This document shows positions 45,502-54,769 of a stretch of DNA of 64,000 nucleotides, piece after piece. The DNA is from Sedimenticola thiotaurini (GTDB lineage Bacteria; Pseudomonadota; Gammaproteobacteria; Chromatiales; Chromatiaceae): NCBI GenBank assembly GCA_007713595.1, contig VMRY01000010.1, forward strand, positions 62,001 to 126,000, in the 5' to 3' direction. The notes beneath the pieces were generated by a model, which was given only the letters and a program-made list of their open reading frames with translations, was not told the DNA's origin and did no database searches. Within the stretch, counting starts at the first letter, position 1, and every line of letters starts with the position of its first letter. Made by a program: the position numbers and the translations under genes.

Positions 45502-46767
45502 CTAACCAAGCATTTCCCCGACCATCTTATCTAGATTAGCTTGATAATGAGCTTCGCCCAATTGCTCTAGCGCCAGTTCTCTTGCATTCTTCCTCATTAT
45601 GGCGATCTCTTCATCAGAAGAATCAAAAAAAGAAACTACTAAATCCTTTAACTCGGATGCACATGGGCTTTTCATTATATTTCCGTTTAAAGGTGGGCAA
45701 ACAAGATCCCTTGCCAAACCAACATCTGTAGATATAACTGGTGTACCAGACATTAATGACTGAGCAAGCATCACTGGACCACTATCCGAATGCGACGTCA
45801 TAAGAAACACATCAGCTGCAGAGTACATCTTTGACAATTCATCTTTATCAGAGATAAATCCGGGCGAATATATATTTAGTTGCAAGTCCCTTAGCTGATC
45901 AGAAACATACTGATCACCTATCGCAACGATTGTCATAGTATTTAATATCTCTGGCATTTCCTTTTCTATTCTACGAATAGCTTCCACAAACAAATCGCAC
46001 CCTTTTCGCGGCTCGGATGACGAGCGAACGAGGATTGCCCTACCGGTGAAACCATACGTTTTCTTAAGATCCTCTCTGGTGGCCTCATATTTTCCATACA
46101 GGCAATTATCAACAGCCATCAATAAATGCCGTATGTCCGACTTCTCAAATATACGAGACCGACTCATCTGTTGATAATGTTCGTTAGATGAAGCCACAAC
46201 AATGTGTTGTTTGATTCGCTGAAAGCAATCGATTTTCTCCTTAAAGTCTCGATTGACCTTAGTACGCAGAGACTTTGGAACAGCAGGGCAGTTTGAACAG
46301 TCCTCCTGATAGGCAATACAATCTCTAGAGTAATGACACCCCCCCGTATATAGATTCATATCGACGCCATAAAATATCACCGGAGGATTTCTATAACGTT
46401 CTCTAACAGCCAAGAACGCCGAAGGACTCATCATCCCTGACAGAAAAGTACATATAATGAGTCTACATTTGTTTGGCCAAACACCCGAATCCAATACGCT
46501 CCGGTCAGAAAGACCATGCAAGTGGATAAAAGCGTATTCAGGCCGCACTGAAAAAAGGCGTCGTTCAAACTCTTGAGTCAAACGATAAGTAACTTGCCGC
46601 ATCGGATACCCATCAATAAGTCCATAGGTATTCACGTCACCTGACCGGCTTCTCACACACACCACTCTTGTGGAATAGCCAAGCTCTTGCAGGGAATTCG
46701 ACAATTGGAGCGTGAACTTGCCTGCACCATCGGTATCGTAAGTTGATAGGATCAGCACATCCACCAT
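45502..46767 (-). CDS. GT4 glycosyltransferase with Cys-rich insert
   Basis: Glycosyltransferase of 421 residues. The start reads VLILSTYDTDGAGKFTLQLSNSL. The cysteine insert GGCHYSRDCIAYQEDCSNCP near residue 150 is like that of the transferase at 38880-40097, so the two belong to one subgroup. The C-lobe has ILVRSSSEPRKGCDLFVEAI and the donor region MTSHSDSGPVMLAQSLMSGTPV. Specificity is unknown. Fairly AT-rich compared with the genes towards the window's start. Confidence 0.85.
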   Translation of the reverse strand: MVDVLILSTYDTDGAGKFTLQLSNSLQELGYSTRVVCVRSRSGDVNTYGLIDGYPMRQVTYRLTQEFERRLFSVRPEYAFIHLHGLSDRSVLDSGVWPNKCRLIICTFLSGMMSPSAFLAVRERYRNPPVIFYGVDMNLYTGGCHYSRDCIAYQEDCSNCPAVPKSLRTKVNRDFKEKIDCFQRIKQHIVVASSNEHYQQMSRSRIFEKSDIRHLLMAVDNCLYGKYEATREDLKKTYGFTGRAILVRSSSEPRKGCDLFVEAIRRIEKEMPEILNTMTIVAIGDQYVSDQLRDLQLNIYSPGFISDKDELSKMYSAADVFLMTSHSDSGPVMLAQSLMSGTPVISTDVGLARDLVCPPLNGNIMKSPCASELKDLVVSFFDSSDEEIAIMRKNARELALEQLGEAHYQANLDKMVGEMLG

Positions 46768-46780
46768 AGCGTTGCCCTAT

Positions 46781-47602
46781 CTACCGTTTGGCTTCAACAT
46801 ACAGCGACAAAGGTCCATCAATAGTACCGCCAACCACATCAAGACCGTACTTTTCCCAATTTTGTATTGTGGAATTATGTGCATCCACCCTCACAATAGT
46901 ATGAAACCCCGCCTTCTGCAGAAGACGCGTCAAACTATAGATGTCGTGCATGTACCGATGCACTTCTCCTGACCGACGGAATCTTCCGATTCTCATCGAA
47001 TCAGATGCAAAAAAATCTCCTGCCAGCAGTCGCAACTTGCGAGGTATTCGTTTGACCTTTCGAAGCAGATGCGCAAACGTCAACTTACGTTGCGGTAACT
47101 CCTGGGGAGCGAAGAAGGTAGTAGCTGTATATCCAATCCGGTCGACTATGTAACGCTTAGTCGCATCGTCGCAAGCAGCCAGAAACATCAGTGTTTCTCC
47201 ACCGGAGTGATCCCTGACTATCTGATCGAACAGCTCCAGTCGCACCCAATCGTAGCGGTTGGCTATTTCGACGCTGGAGGCGGCCTTAAGTTGATCAAGG
47301 AGCGCGAGGTACGTTCTCGAAAGTTCTTCCAGGTCAGGGGTCACCAATCGAATCACGCCACCTGGCTTCATTACCCTGGCAACATCCTTGAGAACCTTTT
47401 CACCTTCATTAAGGGTCAAGTGCTCTATGAACTGCGCGCTATAAACAACGTCAAAAGTGGCTTCAGGAAAATCCATTTCCTTGAGAATATTCATTTCAAT
47501 CACCCCCTCTATCGGTGATTGAAAGTCGACATTCGTCCAGTTACCCACTTCTGAAACCTTGGATCCACATGCCAGGTTTAGCAACTGATAGTTCATTGAC
47601 AC
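46781..47602 (-). CDS. SAM-dependent methyltransferase
   Basis: Class I methyltransferase of 273 residues. It begins NYQLLNLACGSKVSEVGNWTNVDF, the form seen in many polysaccharide-locus methyltransferases. The next motifs are FDVVYSAQFIEHL and VMKPGGVIRLVTPDLEEL. It has no zinc ribbon. The methyl acceptor is probably a sugar of the repeat unit or its chain end. It lies 13 bases before the glycosyltransferase that follows. Confidence 0.82.
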   Translation of the reverse strand: MSMNYQLLNLACGSKVSEVGNWTNVDFQSPIEGVIEMNILKEMDFPEATFDVVYSAQFIEHLTLNEGEKVLKDVARVMKPGGVIRLVTPDLEELSRTYLALLDQLKAASSVEIANRYDWVRLELFDQIVRDHSGGETLMFLAACDDATKRYIVDRIGYTATTFFAPQELPQRKLTFAHLLRKVKRIPRKLRLLAGDFFASDSMRIGRFRRSGEVHRYMHDIYSLTRLLQKAGFHTIVRVDAHNSTIQNWEKYGLDVVGGTIDGPLSLYVEAKR

Positions 47603-47694
47603 ACATCCTTATTAAACACTAAAAATAATTACCAGCTTATCTTAGAAGAGCATGCATGAGCACAATTTGAGTACAACTTCGACACCCTACGAGC

Positions 47695-49080
47695 TTATAG
47701 CCTGCCATCAATGACATCCTCTATGGCAATACAATTCGCCCTTTTGGAGTTGGCAGCTGACTGTGCAACTGATTGAGGTATATAGGTATCATCCAGAGCG
47801 CCGTCATAACCACAAGACATCATCCGCTCAAACGATTCGTGTAAATCCTCCTCATTCACCACCCATTCCCCGTGGACAATGCTTGTGAATGTCTCCCGCA
47901 ACTCTGATACGGTGCTAAGATTCGCATCGATCACCAGCCCCTTGTTGAACTGAGCAAACCTTGGCGTATAAAAGATAACCGCGGCCTTGCCTCTCGCAAG
48001 CGCCTCGGTCAGGCAAATCCCTGCGATCGATGCGACAAAGAGCGACTTGTCTATAAGATCAAATGTGGCTGTATTCGCTAGACAGATACGGGTATTCGGT
48101 AGGGAGCCCAACCGCTCGTAAAATCCTGCCGGTCGCCAACGTCGATCACATCTTTTCGAGAAAGTACTAGGGTGTTCCTTTATCAGTAAGGTTACCCCGG
48201 AAGGCAAAGCATCAACCAATTTCTTTACCGCCTGGAATTGATCGCAATACAAACCCGCCTCGGGTAACGTATTCATCTCTGGTTGGTAATGTAAAAAATA
48301 TATCGCATACGACTCCCCTTCTACCAAGGAGGATGCGACCCGTTCGAAATCCCGTTGTACGGCTCTCTTCTCCATGTACTTGGCAATATCTCGAACACTC
48401 CATCTGGATAAGCTGGAAAAAAAGTGCCGAAACGAGGAACGACGAAGCGCTTTTTCATAGTAGGGAATGGCCGCAGAGTAGTCTCCCCTTAGTATCGACA
48501 AGTACTCATCAACCGCAGCACTACGCACGGGTCGTTCTTTCGCTTTGAGATTGCAGCCGGTTAGGTTTAGCAGTCCCTGAACTGGAAGCAGGACCCACGG
48601 CAAAGGAGACGGAATAAGCCGGACAACTCTGGCACCCAGTTCCTCCAACGTTCGAACGACAATCCAGGCTTCAACGGTATGTGGTGTGTAGGAACAAAAC
48701 ACCACCTTCGGTCTACGCCCCTCTGCCAACTTAAGCGCATAGTCGACAACATCTGAAAAGTAGCCAAACCCGTCGAATGCACCTTTAAGATCAACGCGCA
48801 AGAAACGCATCCGGAGAAGGAAAACCTTAAAATCGCTCAACACCGCCTGAACAATCCGCTCCCTATCGTCAATACTGGATTCACACGCGGCGCGAACTGC
48901 AGATGAAATTTCGTCACGATCGATAGAAAATGCCCTATCCCCATCTGCCATTCCAACGAGCGTCTCCATAACATGCACCGAGTCTTCCTGCTCATATAAG
49001 ACAACAGCATCCACAGATCGTTGGATAATATCGAGCGCTTCCTGATGGATATTCGCACCAAGATAGAAGAAAGTTATCAT
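47695..49080 (-). CDS. KpsS/KpsC-like capsule-type protein, candidate nonulosonate transferase
   Basis: Soluble protein of 461 residues with a GT-B-like C-terminal half. The stretch IYFLHYQPEMNTLPEA near residue 255, then LLIKEHPSTFSKRC, and VASIAGICLTEALARGKAAV near residue 350, are the pattern of KpsS-like capsule proteins. In some Acinetobacter capsule loci a protein of this type (KpsS1) is the pseudaminate transferase. With a pseudaminate pathway next door, the same role is a fair inference here. The first 200 residues are less typical. No signal or membrane segment is seen. Confidence 0.65.
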   Translation of the reverse strand: MITFFYLGANIHQEALDIIQRSVDAVVLYEQEDSVHVMETLVGMADGDRAFSIDRDEISSAVRAACESSIDDRERIVQAVLSDFKVFLLRMRFLRVDLKGAFDGFGYFSDVVDYALKLAEGRRPKVVFCSYTPHTVEAWIVVRTLEELGARVVRLIPSPLPWVLLPVQGLLNLTGCNLKAKERPVRSAAVDEYLSILRGDYSAAIPYYEKALRRSSFRHFFSSLSRWSVRDIAKYMEKRAVQRDFERVASSLVEGESYAIYFLHYQPEMNTLPEAGLYCDQFQAVKKLVDALPSGVTLLIKEHPSTFSKRCDRRWRPAGFYERLGSLPNTRICLANTATFDLIDKSLFVASIAGICLTEALARGKAAVIFYTPRFAQFNKGLVIDANLSTVSELRETFTSIVHGEWVVNEEDLHESFERMMSCGYDGALDDTYIPQSVAQSAANSKRANCIAIEDVIDGRL

Positions 49081-49246
49081 AAACTGCCTAAAGGCTTCTT
49101 ACATACAACGATCATGCAATCATCTCCTCGAGATAGCATGCCGACGAACCGGAAGGGAAAGCCAATATTGAGACAGACCGGCCAGAACATCGGCAACCCC
49201 GGTCTTCGAAAAATATTTGCAGAAAAACAACATCTGTTCGCTTTGA

Positions 49247-50575
49247 TCAAGTGGCTTCAATTAGACTTATTCTCCGCCTACGCCCCGGATTTTCTTGCGG
49301 CAAATATTGGGATGCACATGAAAGGGGGAGTAACAAGAAAGACAGGATAACCAGCTTGTTCGGACTGAATATCGCTCCGTTCTGTGAGAATACAGCAAGC
49401 ACTGCGAGCACCGAAAGAGCAGTGAGTCCGAGAGGGCGTGCCATGAGCGCTACCCGATAAAGCAGGTAGGCAATCAGGGACACACCACCTAAACCCGCCA
49501 TCATAACAATGTAGATAATACCATTATGAAAGCCGAATGAAGGCATTCTGTCTTGGTCGTGAAGACCAAACATAAAGTCCTGCGGCAAGAAGTCAAGAAT
49601 GACACCGAAACGCTGCTGTGCACTAAGGCTTTCCGAAAATGTCTCCAGACGATGCAAGTAGTATGGATAGCTCTGCATAACTATCATAAAGATGACAACA
49701 CCAAACAGAATGGCACCTACAGCCTTCATGGGTGTAAGCCTCATCGATCCAGGATGCGACAGGAAGTTTGTCAGCAGAAAACCGCCCACTATTGCGGCAT
49801 AAAACAGGGAGCTGAACGACTGAATATAGAGCATACAGCCAAGGCCACAGACAAGCATAAAAACAGACACACCTTGGACACCTTCGCCATGCGAAGGTTT
49901 TTGATCAGCTTGTCTGATGTCCTCCAATGCATATGATGAGATCAAGTATGACACCAGGCAGATAAATATAACCAAAGACAAAAAACTCTGCTCCCCATAA
50001 AACAGGTCAATATCAGGCCGCACACCTCTTGCACTCCTCATCGCAAGATCATCAAGCAGACCGCTCAGTGCGCTGTAATTGGTCACCAGATCTGCATTTT
50101 GAAGGATAAAGTATTCACGGGTAAGAGACGGGAAAAGCACCAATTCGGTCACGACAACCAGCATAACGATTAGCACAATCGTCGTGACTGATGCGTGTTT
50201 ATAGAACAGTAGAAGCCGATCTGCTCTAATATGATACAGACTGACCATGGCGAGGATAAGCACAACATACCCTACCACGCCTATCGTAGTGACAGCGATG
50301 TGCGGACTGTTCTGGCTGATCGTCTCCGGTAGCAGGACAGCTGTAACGATCAGAAGCGCCGTGAATAACCCGAAAACCGCAAGCAGCAGTGGAGTGACTC
50401 GCACGACAGCCCCCGAATAGAACACGATCCCCATCAAAAATAATAGTGCCGCAGTCTGCACCGACGCATAATAGGAAACCCCCTCCTGAATAAAGAGCAT
50501 AAGGAGAGCAAAGACAAAAGGCAGAAAGACACTGCCCCTTGAATATTCACCACGAAAAACGCTCATCTGAATCAC
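49247..50575 (-). CDS. Wzy-like O-antigen polymerase
   Basis: Integral membrane protein of 442 residues with about eleven hydrophobic segments and a larger periplasmic loop near residues 150-200. That layout is the one shared by Wzy polymerases, whose sequences are otherwise weakly conserved. In a locus with an initiating transferase and several glycosyltransferases, polymerase is the best guess; ligase is the alternative. M4 is another possible start. It begins 3 bases after the PIG-L gene. Confidence 0.72.
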   Translation of the reverse strand: MIQMSVFRGEYSRGSVFLPFVFALLMLFIQEGVSYYASVQTAALLFLMGIVFYSGAVVRVTPLLLAVFGLFTALLIVTAVLLPETISQNSPHIAVTTIGVVGYVVLILAMVSLYHIRADRLLLFYKHASVTTIVLIVMLVVVTELVLFPSLTREYFILQNADLVTNYSALSGLLDDLAMRSARGVRPDIDLFYGEQSFLSLVIFICLVSYLISSYALEDIRQADQKPSHGEGVQGVSVFMLVCGLGCMLYIQSFSSLFYAAIVGGFLLTNFLSHPGSMRLTPMKAVGAILFGVVIFMIVMQSYPYYLHRLETFSESLSAQQRFGVILDFLPQDFMFGLHDQDRMPSFGFHNGIIYIVMMAGLGGVSLIAYLLYRVALMARPLGLTALSVLAVLAVFSQNGAIFSPNKLVILSFLLLPLSCASQYLPQENPGRRRRISLIEAT

Positions 50576-50577
50576 TG

Positions 50578-51252
50578 TTAGATAATAGCCCTAGCAAGCA
50601 TGAAGGACTCTGCTGCAGCCAAGCCAACACTATACCCCCGGTGCCGCGCCAGAAGCTCTGCATGTTCGATACTACGGGAATGAGGAGCGGCACGCATCTC
50701 ATGATCGTATGCAGATAACGCAGCGATCTTAGTTCCGAGATACGCACTGATGTCGACAAAAACACTTGGCTGAAAGGACTCAAACGCCGGACCGCCCCAC
50801 TCAGTGCTGGAAAGCACCTCGAAACAGCGAATCTCTCGCACACTCAATCCGGGGACTGGACGACAGGCTGTCATGACCGCTTGATGTGTGATGCGATGAT
50901 CTATATTCAGGTCTCCATGATGATGCGTATAGATGAGCTGGGGGCAAAACTCATCGATTATCGGTTCCAATTGCTGGACCACGTCGAGCAACGATGGTGT
51001 ATCCATCTGATTGTCGGGAAATTTCAAGTAGTTCACACGACTCACACCCAGGATTGCATGAGCTTTCTCCGCCGCAGCCATCCTAGCCTGAATGTTGCTC
51101 ATGTCCGCGCCTGGCCTTGACGTAACACCGTCAGCCATGAACACGACATGTACCATGTCACCTTCGGCAACATGGCGCGCCAATGCACCTGCGCAACCGA
51201 GCACTTCGTCGTCGGCGTGTGCAGCAACTACTAAAACATTCCTATTCATCAA
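50578..51252 (-). CDS. PIG-L/LmbE family deacetylase
   Basis: Zinc-dependent deacetylase of 224 residues. The metal-site motif AHADDEVLGCAGALARH is at residues 11-27, and HHHGDLNIDHR (near residue 110) carries further ligands. The family removes N-acetyl groups from sugars. Sitting between pseI and the polymerase, it may deacetylate a nonulosonate or another amino sugar so that it can be re-acylated (formylated, for instance). It overlaps pseI by 11 bases. Confidence 0.85.
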   Translation of the reverse strand: MMNRNVLVVAAHADDEVLGCAGALARHVAEGDMVHVVFMADGVTSRPGADMSNIQARMAAAEKAHAILGVSRVNYLKFPDNQMDTPSLLDVVQQLEPIIDEFCPQLIYTHHHGDLNIDHRITHQAVMTACRPVPGLSVREIRCFEVLSSTEWGGPAFESFQPSVFVDISAYLGTKIAALSAYDHEMRAAPHSRSIEHAELLARHRGYSVGLAAAESFMLARAII

Positions 51253-52291
51253 ATAGGTCCCATCTGGTGGCGGTTCCCCGCTTTACGGAAGTCCTTAGCC
51301 GTTTTCCTATTAATTGGTCGAACTGTTTAGGCGGTAGCCCCATCCCCGGGCGAATGCAGCGGATGTCGGTACCTGAAACCACCGCCCCGGCAGGCATGTC
51401 GCGTACAAAATAAATGGAACGTCGAAACACACGGCTGGCTGACTCAGCTTGACACCGTTCATAACCAACCTTACCCAACGCCGCCCAGGCATCCCGAGCA
51501 TCCTTGCACAAGCACTCAAGTTCATCTGGCTCAAGGGAAAACTCACTGTCCGGTCCTTTGTCTGCTCGGCTCAACGTGAAGTGCTTTTCAATCAGGCAGG
51601 CACCGAGGGCGGTAGCAGCAATAGAAGCTGTCGTCCCCATCGTGTGGTCCGAAAGACCGGACACCACGTTGAAACGGGTTGCAAGTTCGGAAATCTGCTT
51701 GAGGTTCGCTTGCTCAATAGGAGCCGGATAGCTGCTAATACAATGAAGCAAAGCCAATTCTTCACATCCTGCATCACGTGCTGCAGTCACCGCATCATCT
51801 ATTTCCACTTCATTCGCCATACCTGTTGAAATAATGATGGGCCTTCCGGTGCGCGCAACCCGGCGGATCAGATCCAAATCCACAATTTCAAACGATGCGA
51901 TCTTGTACGCCGGGGCATTCAGTTCCTCCAGCATATCAACGGCAGAAATATCGAAGGGCGTCGAGAATATAGTAATCCCACTCTCACGCGCTCGACGAAA
52001 TATCGCTTCGTGCCATTCATAGGGCGTCTGTGCCCACTTATAAAGATCGTAGAGCTTGAAGCCATCCCACAATCCACCATGAATCATGAAATCAGGCGCA
52101 TCACAATCGATCGTCATAGTGTCCGCAGTATATGTCTGGATTTTGATGGCATCTGCACCACAACGCTTTGCTATGTCAATTGTTTCCAAAGCCCTCTCAA
52201 GTGAGCCATTGTGATTTGCCGAGAGTTCGGCGATAACGTAAGGGGGATAACCGGGGCCGATAGTACGCCCCGCAATAGTCATTTTTCTCAT
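51242..52291 (-). CDS. pseI: Pseudaminic acid synthase
   Basis: NeuB-family synthase of 349 residues that condenses a 2,4-diacylamino-2,4,6-trideoxy-L-altrose with phosphoenolpyruvate to give pseudaminate. The barrel begins VIAELSANHNGSLERALETI and has AIKIQTYTADTMT, then SDHTMGTTASIAATALGA and IEKHFTLSRADKGPDSEFS. These are the PseI-type motifs. A C-terminal SAF (antifreeze-like) domain covers about residues 290-349. The gene directly follows the formyltransferase gene without a gap. Confidence 0.92.
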   Translation of the reverse strand: MRKMTIAGRTIGPGYPPYVIAELSANHNGSLERALETIDIAKRCGADAIKIQTYTADTMTIDCDAPDFMIHGGLWDGFKLYDLYKWAQTPYEWHEAIFRRARESGITIFSTPFDISAVDMLEELNAPAYKIASFEIVDLDLIRRVARTGRPIIISTGMANEVEIDDAVTAARDAGCEELALLHCISSYPAPIEQANLKQISELATRFNVVSGLSDHTMGTTASIAATALGACLIEKHFTLSRADKGPDSEFSLEPDELECLCKDARDAWAALGKVGYERCQAESASRVFRRSIYFVRDMPAGAVVSGTDIRCIRPGMGLPPKQFDQLIGKRLRTSVKRGTATRWDLFDE

Positions 52292-52981
52292 TTATCTTTT
52301 GCCGTCATGCTGTTTTTTACGTATTGTCACGTGTGCCTTAACCTCCTCCTCCCCGAATTCGGCCTGCGAAAACTCGAGGATATAGTCCCCGTGCTCTACG
52401 AATGCTCGAGGATAGGTCGGAGCGTCCAACATCCGTATGTGATCATAAACGCGGTTTAACTCGCCATTAGTTGGCAAGACGCTCTGAAATGGCTTGCGTC
52501 GTTTGAAAAGCGTCACCTTTCCTGTTTGCGGAACGGGTTCCGGTTTTACGCGAATAATCCAGTCTATTAGCTCCCAAGATATATCACCTGCACGAAGATA
52601 GATTTCCTCAGCGCGCCCCTCCAACGATAAAGGGCGTTTGACATAGACCGGGCCCGCATCCATTTCTTCCGACATACGTAGGGCCGTGAGTTGTGTCTCT
52701 GAATATCCGCGCTCAATCAAATTTTGCAGCGGGCTACCACCACGCCCAAACGGAACATCAGTCATATGAAAACAGACGCATTCATACCTGGACCATATAT
52801 CCTTTGGAACCAACCAGTTCCAGTGCAGGAAGAATATATAGCGGGGCTGATAATCTTCGCTGGCCCACTCCAACTCCTCAGGAGACGAAACATATTCCCA
52901 GACATCCGCTGCTCCAGACTGCCGTCGCGCAAATGCCTTTCGATGCCAATCCTTGCTACTTGCGACAATATAGTTAGTCAT
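52292..52981 (-). CDS. Formyltransferase-like enzyme for an amino sugar
   Basis: Protein of 229 residues with a formyltetrahydrofolate-type N-formyltransferase fold. The site residues appear as N55 in HWNWLVP, H72 in FHMTDVPFGRGGSP and D108 in MDAGPVYV. It lacks the tRNA-binding domain of Fmt. Being in a pseudaminate cluster that shows no PseH acetyltransferase, it probably formylates the free 4-amino group made by PseC, giving a 7-N-formyl pseudaminate. Formylated pseudaminate is known from Pseudomonas aeruginosa 1244 pilin/O-antigen. Substrate is inferred. Confidence 0.82.
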   Translation of the reverse strand: MTNYIVASSKDWHRKAFARRQSGAADVWEYVSSPEELEWASEDYQPRYIFFLHWNWLVPKDIWSRYECVCFHMTDVPFGRGGSPLQNLIERGYSETQLTALRMSEEMDAGPVYVKRPLSLEGRAEEIYLRAGDISWELIDWIIRVKPEPVPQTGKVTLFKRRKPFQSVLPTNGELNRVYDHIRMLDAPTYPRAFVEHGDYILEFSQAEFGEEEVKAHVTIRKKQHDGKR

Positions 52982-53008
52982 GGCCGTTTTGCATATACAT
53001 TACTTCGC

Positions 53009-54691
53009 CTACTCGGAAGCACGTCTTGCCACAAAGTTCCCAATTACCAATACATCGATCATACCCGTGCGAAGTGCGTCAATTGCCTCAACCGGGCTGG
53101 CGACAATGGGCTCTTCATGCCGATTAAACGATGTATTTATCAACGCCGGCTCGCCCGTTCTCTCGAAATATCGTCCGAGCAACGAATGCATAAAAGGATT
53201 ATCCTCTTCGAAAACGACCTGTGGACGCGCCGTGCCGTCCACGTGAACAACGGCTGGGCTTGCCTGTTTCATGAAATCGGTGCACTGATATGTAACGGTC
53301 ATAAATCTACTTGCCACATGATCCTGTTTCCAATCTACAAAACAACGTTCGGCAAGTTCACTCATCAAAACCGGGGCGAATGGCATAAATTCGGTTCTTA
53401 CCATCCGCTTATTGAGCCAGTCGTTAACTTCGACATCTCTACAATGATAGATGATGCTTCTATTGCAGAGCGCACGAGGCCCAAACTCCATACGACCTTG
53501 GAACAGCCCAACCACCTCACTCCTGGCAATTGCATCCAGTGCATCAGAAATAACATCTTCACTTTTAATAAAATCAATTTGCGGCTCAGCGGAGAGTGCC
53601 CCACTAATCTCCTCATCCGCGTATGACGGACCAAGATACATATTTCTCCAATTGATCTTGGGTTTACCGTTTTGATGCAAAAATCCTGCTACAGCGCCAA
53701 CACATAACCCACCATCACCCATCTGGGGCTGAACAAATATGTTATCGACCCCATCGATTTCCATGATGCATTGATTCACCCGCACATTGGCAAAAACACC
53801 GCCTGCCAGACACACATTCCGAATACGCGTCTTCTGTGTGTAATATTCCACCAATGCACTTACGCATTGCTCCAAGTGCAGCTGAGCCGCCGCGGCAACA
53901 TCTTCCTTGCTGTTGGCAGCGACAATGCTCTGCAATTCATCAGAAAAATTCGAATAAAAAGGCCTGAAATAGTCACCCAAATGTGCGACGATTCGCCCGT
54001 CCTCAACATCTATCATTTTCTTCATTAGAGGCAGCAATTTGTTGGGATTGCCTCGCGCAGCAAGGCCCGTTATCTTTCCTTCATGCCTGTGAGGAACAAA
54101 TCCCAGCAATTTAGTGATGCGACCATAAAAGAAACCCAAGCTATCGATGCTGGGCGCCCGATAAAGAACCGAATGAGAGTCACGGGTAAAAACGGAGGCA
54201 GTAAGCGAAGTAAAATCTCCACGTCCATCACATGTCAATACCAACGCTTCATCAAAAGGAGCACAACAGTAAGCCGAATAGGCATGTGAATCATGGTGGT
54301 CTATATAAACAACCCTGTCGCCAAAATTATTATCCCTTGCAAATTTTGCAAATTCATCACGCTTCGGCGCATCTCGCTCAATTTCAATAGAAATACGTTC
54401 ACGAAACACATCTAAACCCGTCTTATTCTGTGCCTCCGCAGCAATCCGGTCGAAGTACGTGAGCAGATGCCTCTCTGCGTCAAATCCAGCACTCCAGCCA
54501 TAAGCGATTATATTGACATCTTCTAGGCTTATGTCGCCGGCCTTAAGGCAATAATCAATTGAATGCTGTGGCCAAGAACTATCCATTTTGATGCGTGTAA
54601 ACCGCTCCTCACTTGCCGCCGCGACCAATTCACCGCCCTTAATTAGGCAGGCGCTCGCAGTCTCATCGTTGGCAATCCCAAGAATATTCAT
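53009..54691 (-). CDS. NodU/CmcH family carbamoyltransferase
   Basis: Enzyme of 560 residues that moves a carbamoyl group from carbamoyl phosphate (through carbamoyl-AMP) to a hydroxyl. The N-terminal Kae1-like domain has MNILGIANDETASACLIKGG and YIDHHDSHAYSAY with metal-binding His (near 140-146). Later motifs are CLAGGVFANVRVNQ and GLFQGRMEFGPRALCNRS, and the C-terminal YrdC-like part ends with INTSFNRHEEPIV. It would carbamoylate a sugar of the repeat unit. It lies between pseG and the formyltransferase. Confidence 0.92.
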   Translation of the reverse strand: MNILGIANDETASACLIKGGELVAAASEERFTRIKMDSSWPQHSIDYCLKAGDISLEDVNIIAYGWSAGFDAERHLLTYFDRIAAEAQNKTGLDVFRERISIEIERDAPKRDEFAKFARDNNFGDRVVYIDHHDSHAYSAYCCAPFDEALVLTCDGRGDFTSLTASVFTRDSHSVLYRAPSIDSLGFFYGRITKLLGFVPHRHEGKITGLAARGNPNKLLPLMKKMIDVEDGRIVAHLGDYFRPFYSNFSDELQSIVAANSKEDVAAAAQLHLEQCVSALVEYYTQKTRIRNVCLAGGVFANVRVNQCIMEIDGVDNIFVQPQMGDGGLCVGAVAGFLHQNGKPKINWRNMYLGPSYADEEISGALSAEPQIDFIKSEDVISDALDAIARSEVVGLFQGRMEFGPRALCNRSIIYHCRDVEVNDWLNKRMVRTEFMPFAPVLMSELAERCFVDWKQDHVASRFMTVTYQCTDFMKQASPAVVHVDGTARPQVVFEEDNPFMHSLLGRYFERTGEPALINTSFNRHEEPIVASPVEAIDALRTGMIDVLVIGNFVARRASE

Positions 54692-54769
54692 TTCTTATCC
54701 TGTTTATTACTCATGACTTACCCCTGAGGTCTGCATCAGTTGGCCGCACCCTGGGGACCTTACTATCCG

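Noticed and set aside
52724..53626. Long plus-strand open frame of about 300 codons
   Set aside because: It is antisense to the formyltransferase and carbamoyltransferase genes, both of which show catalytic motifs.
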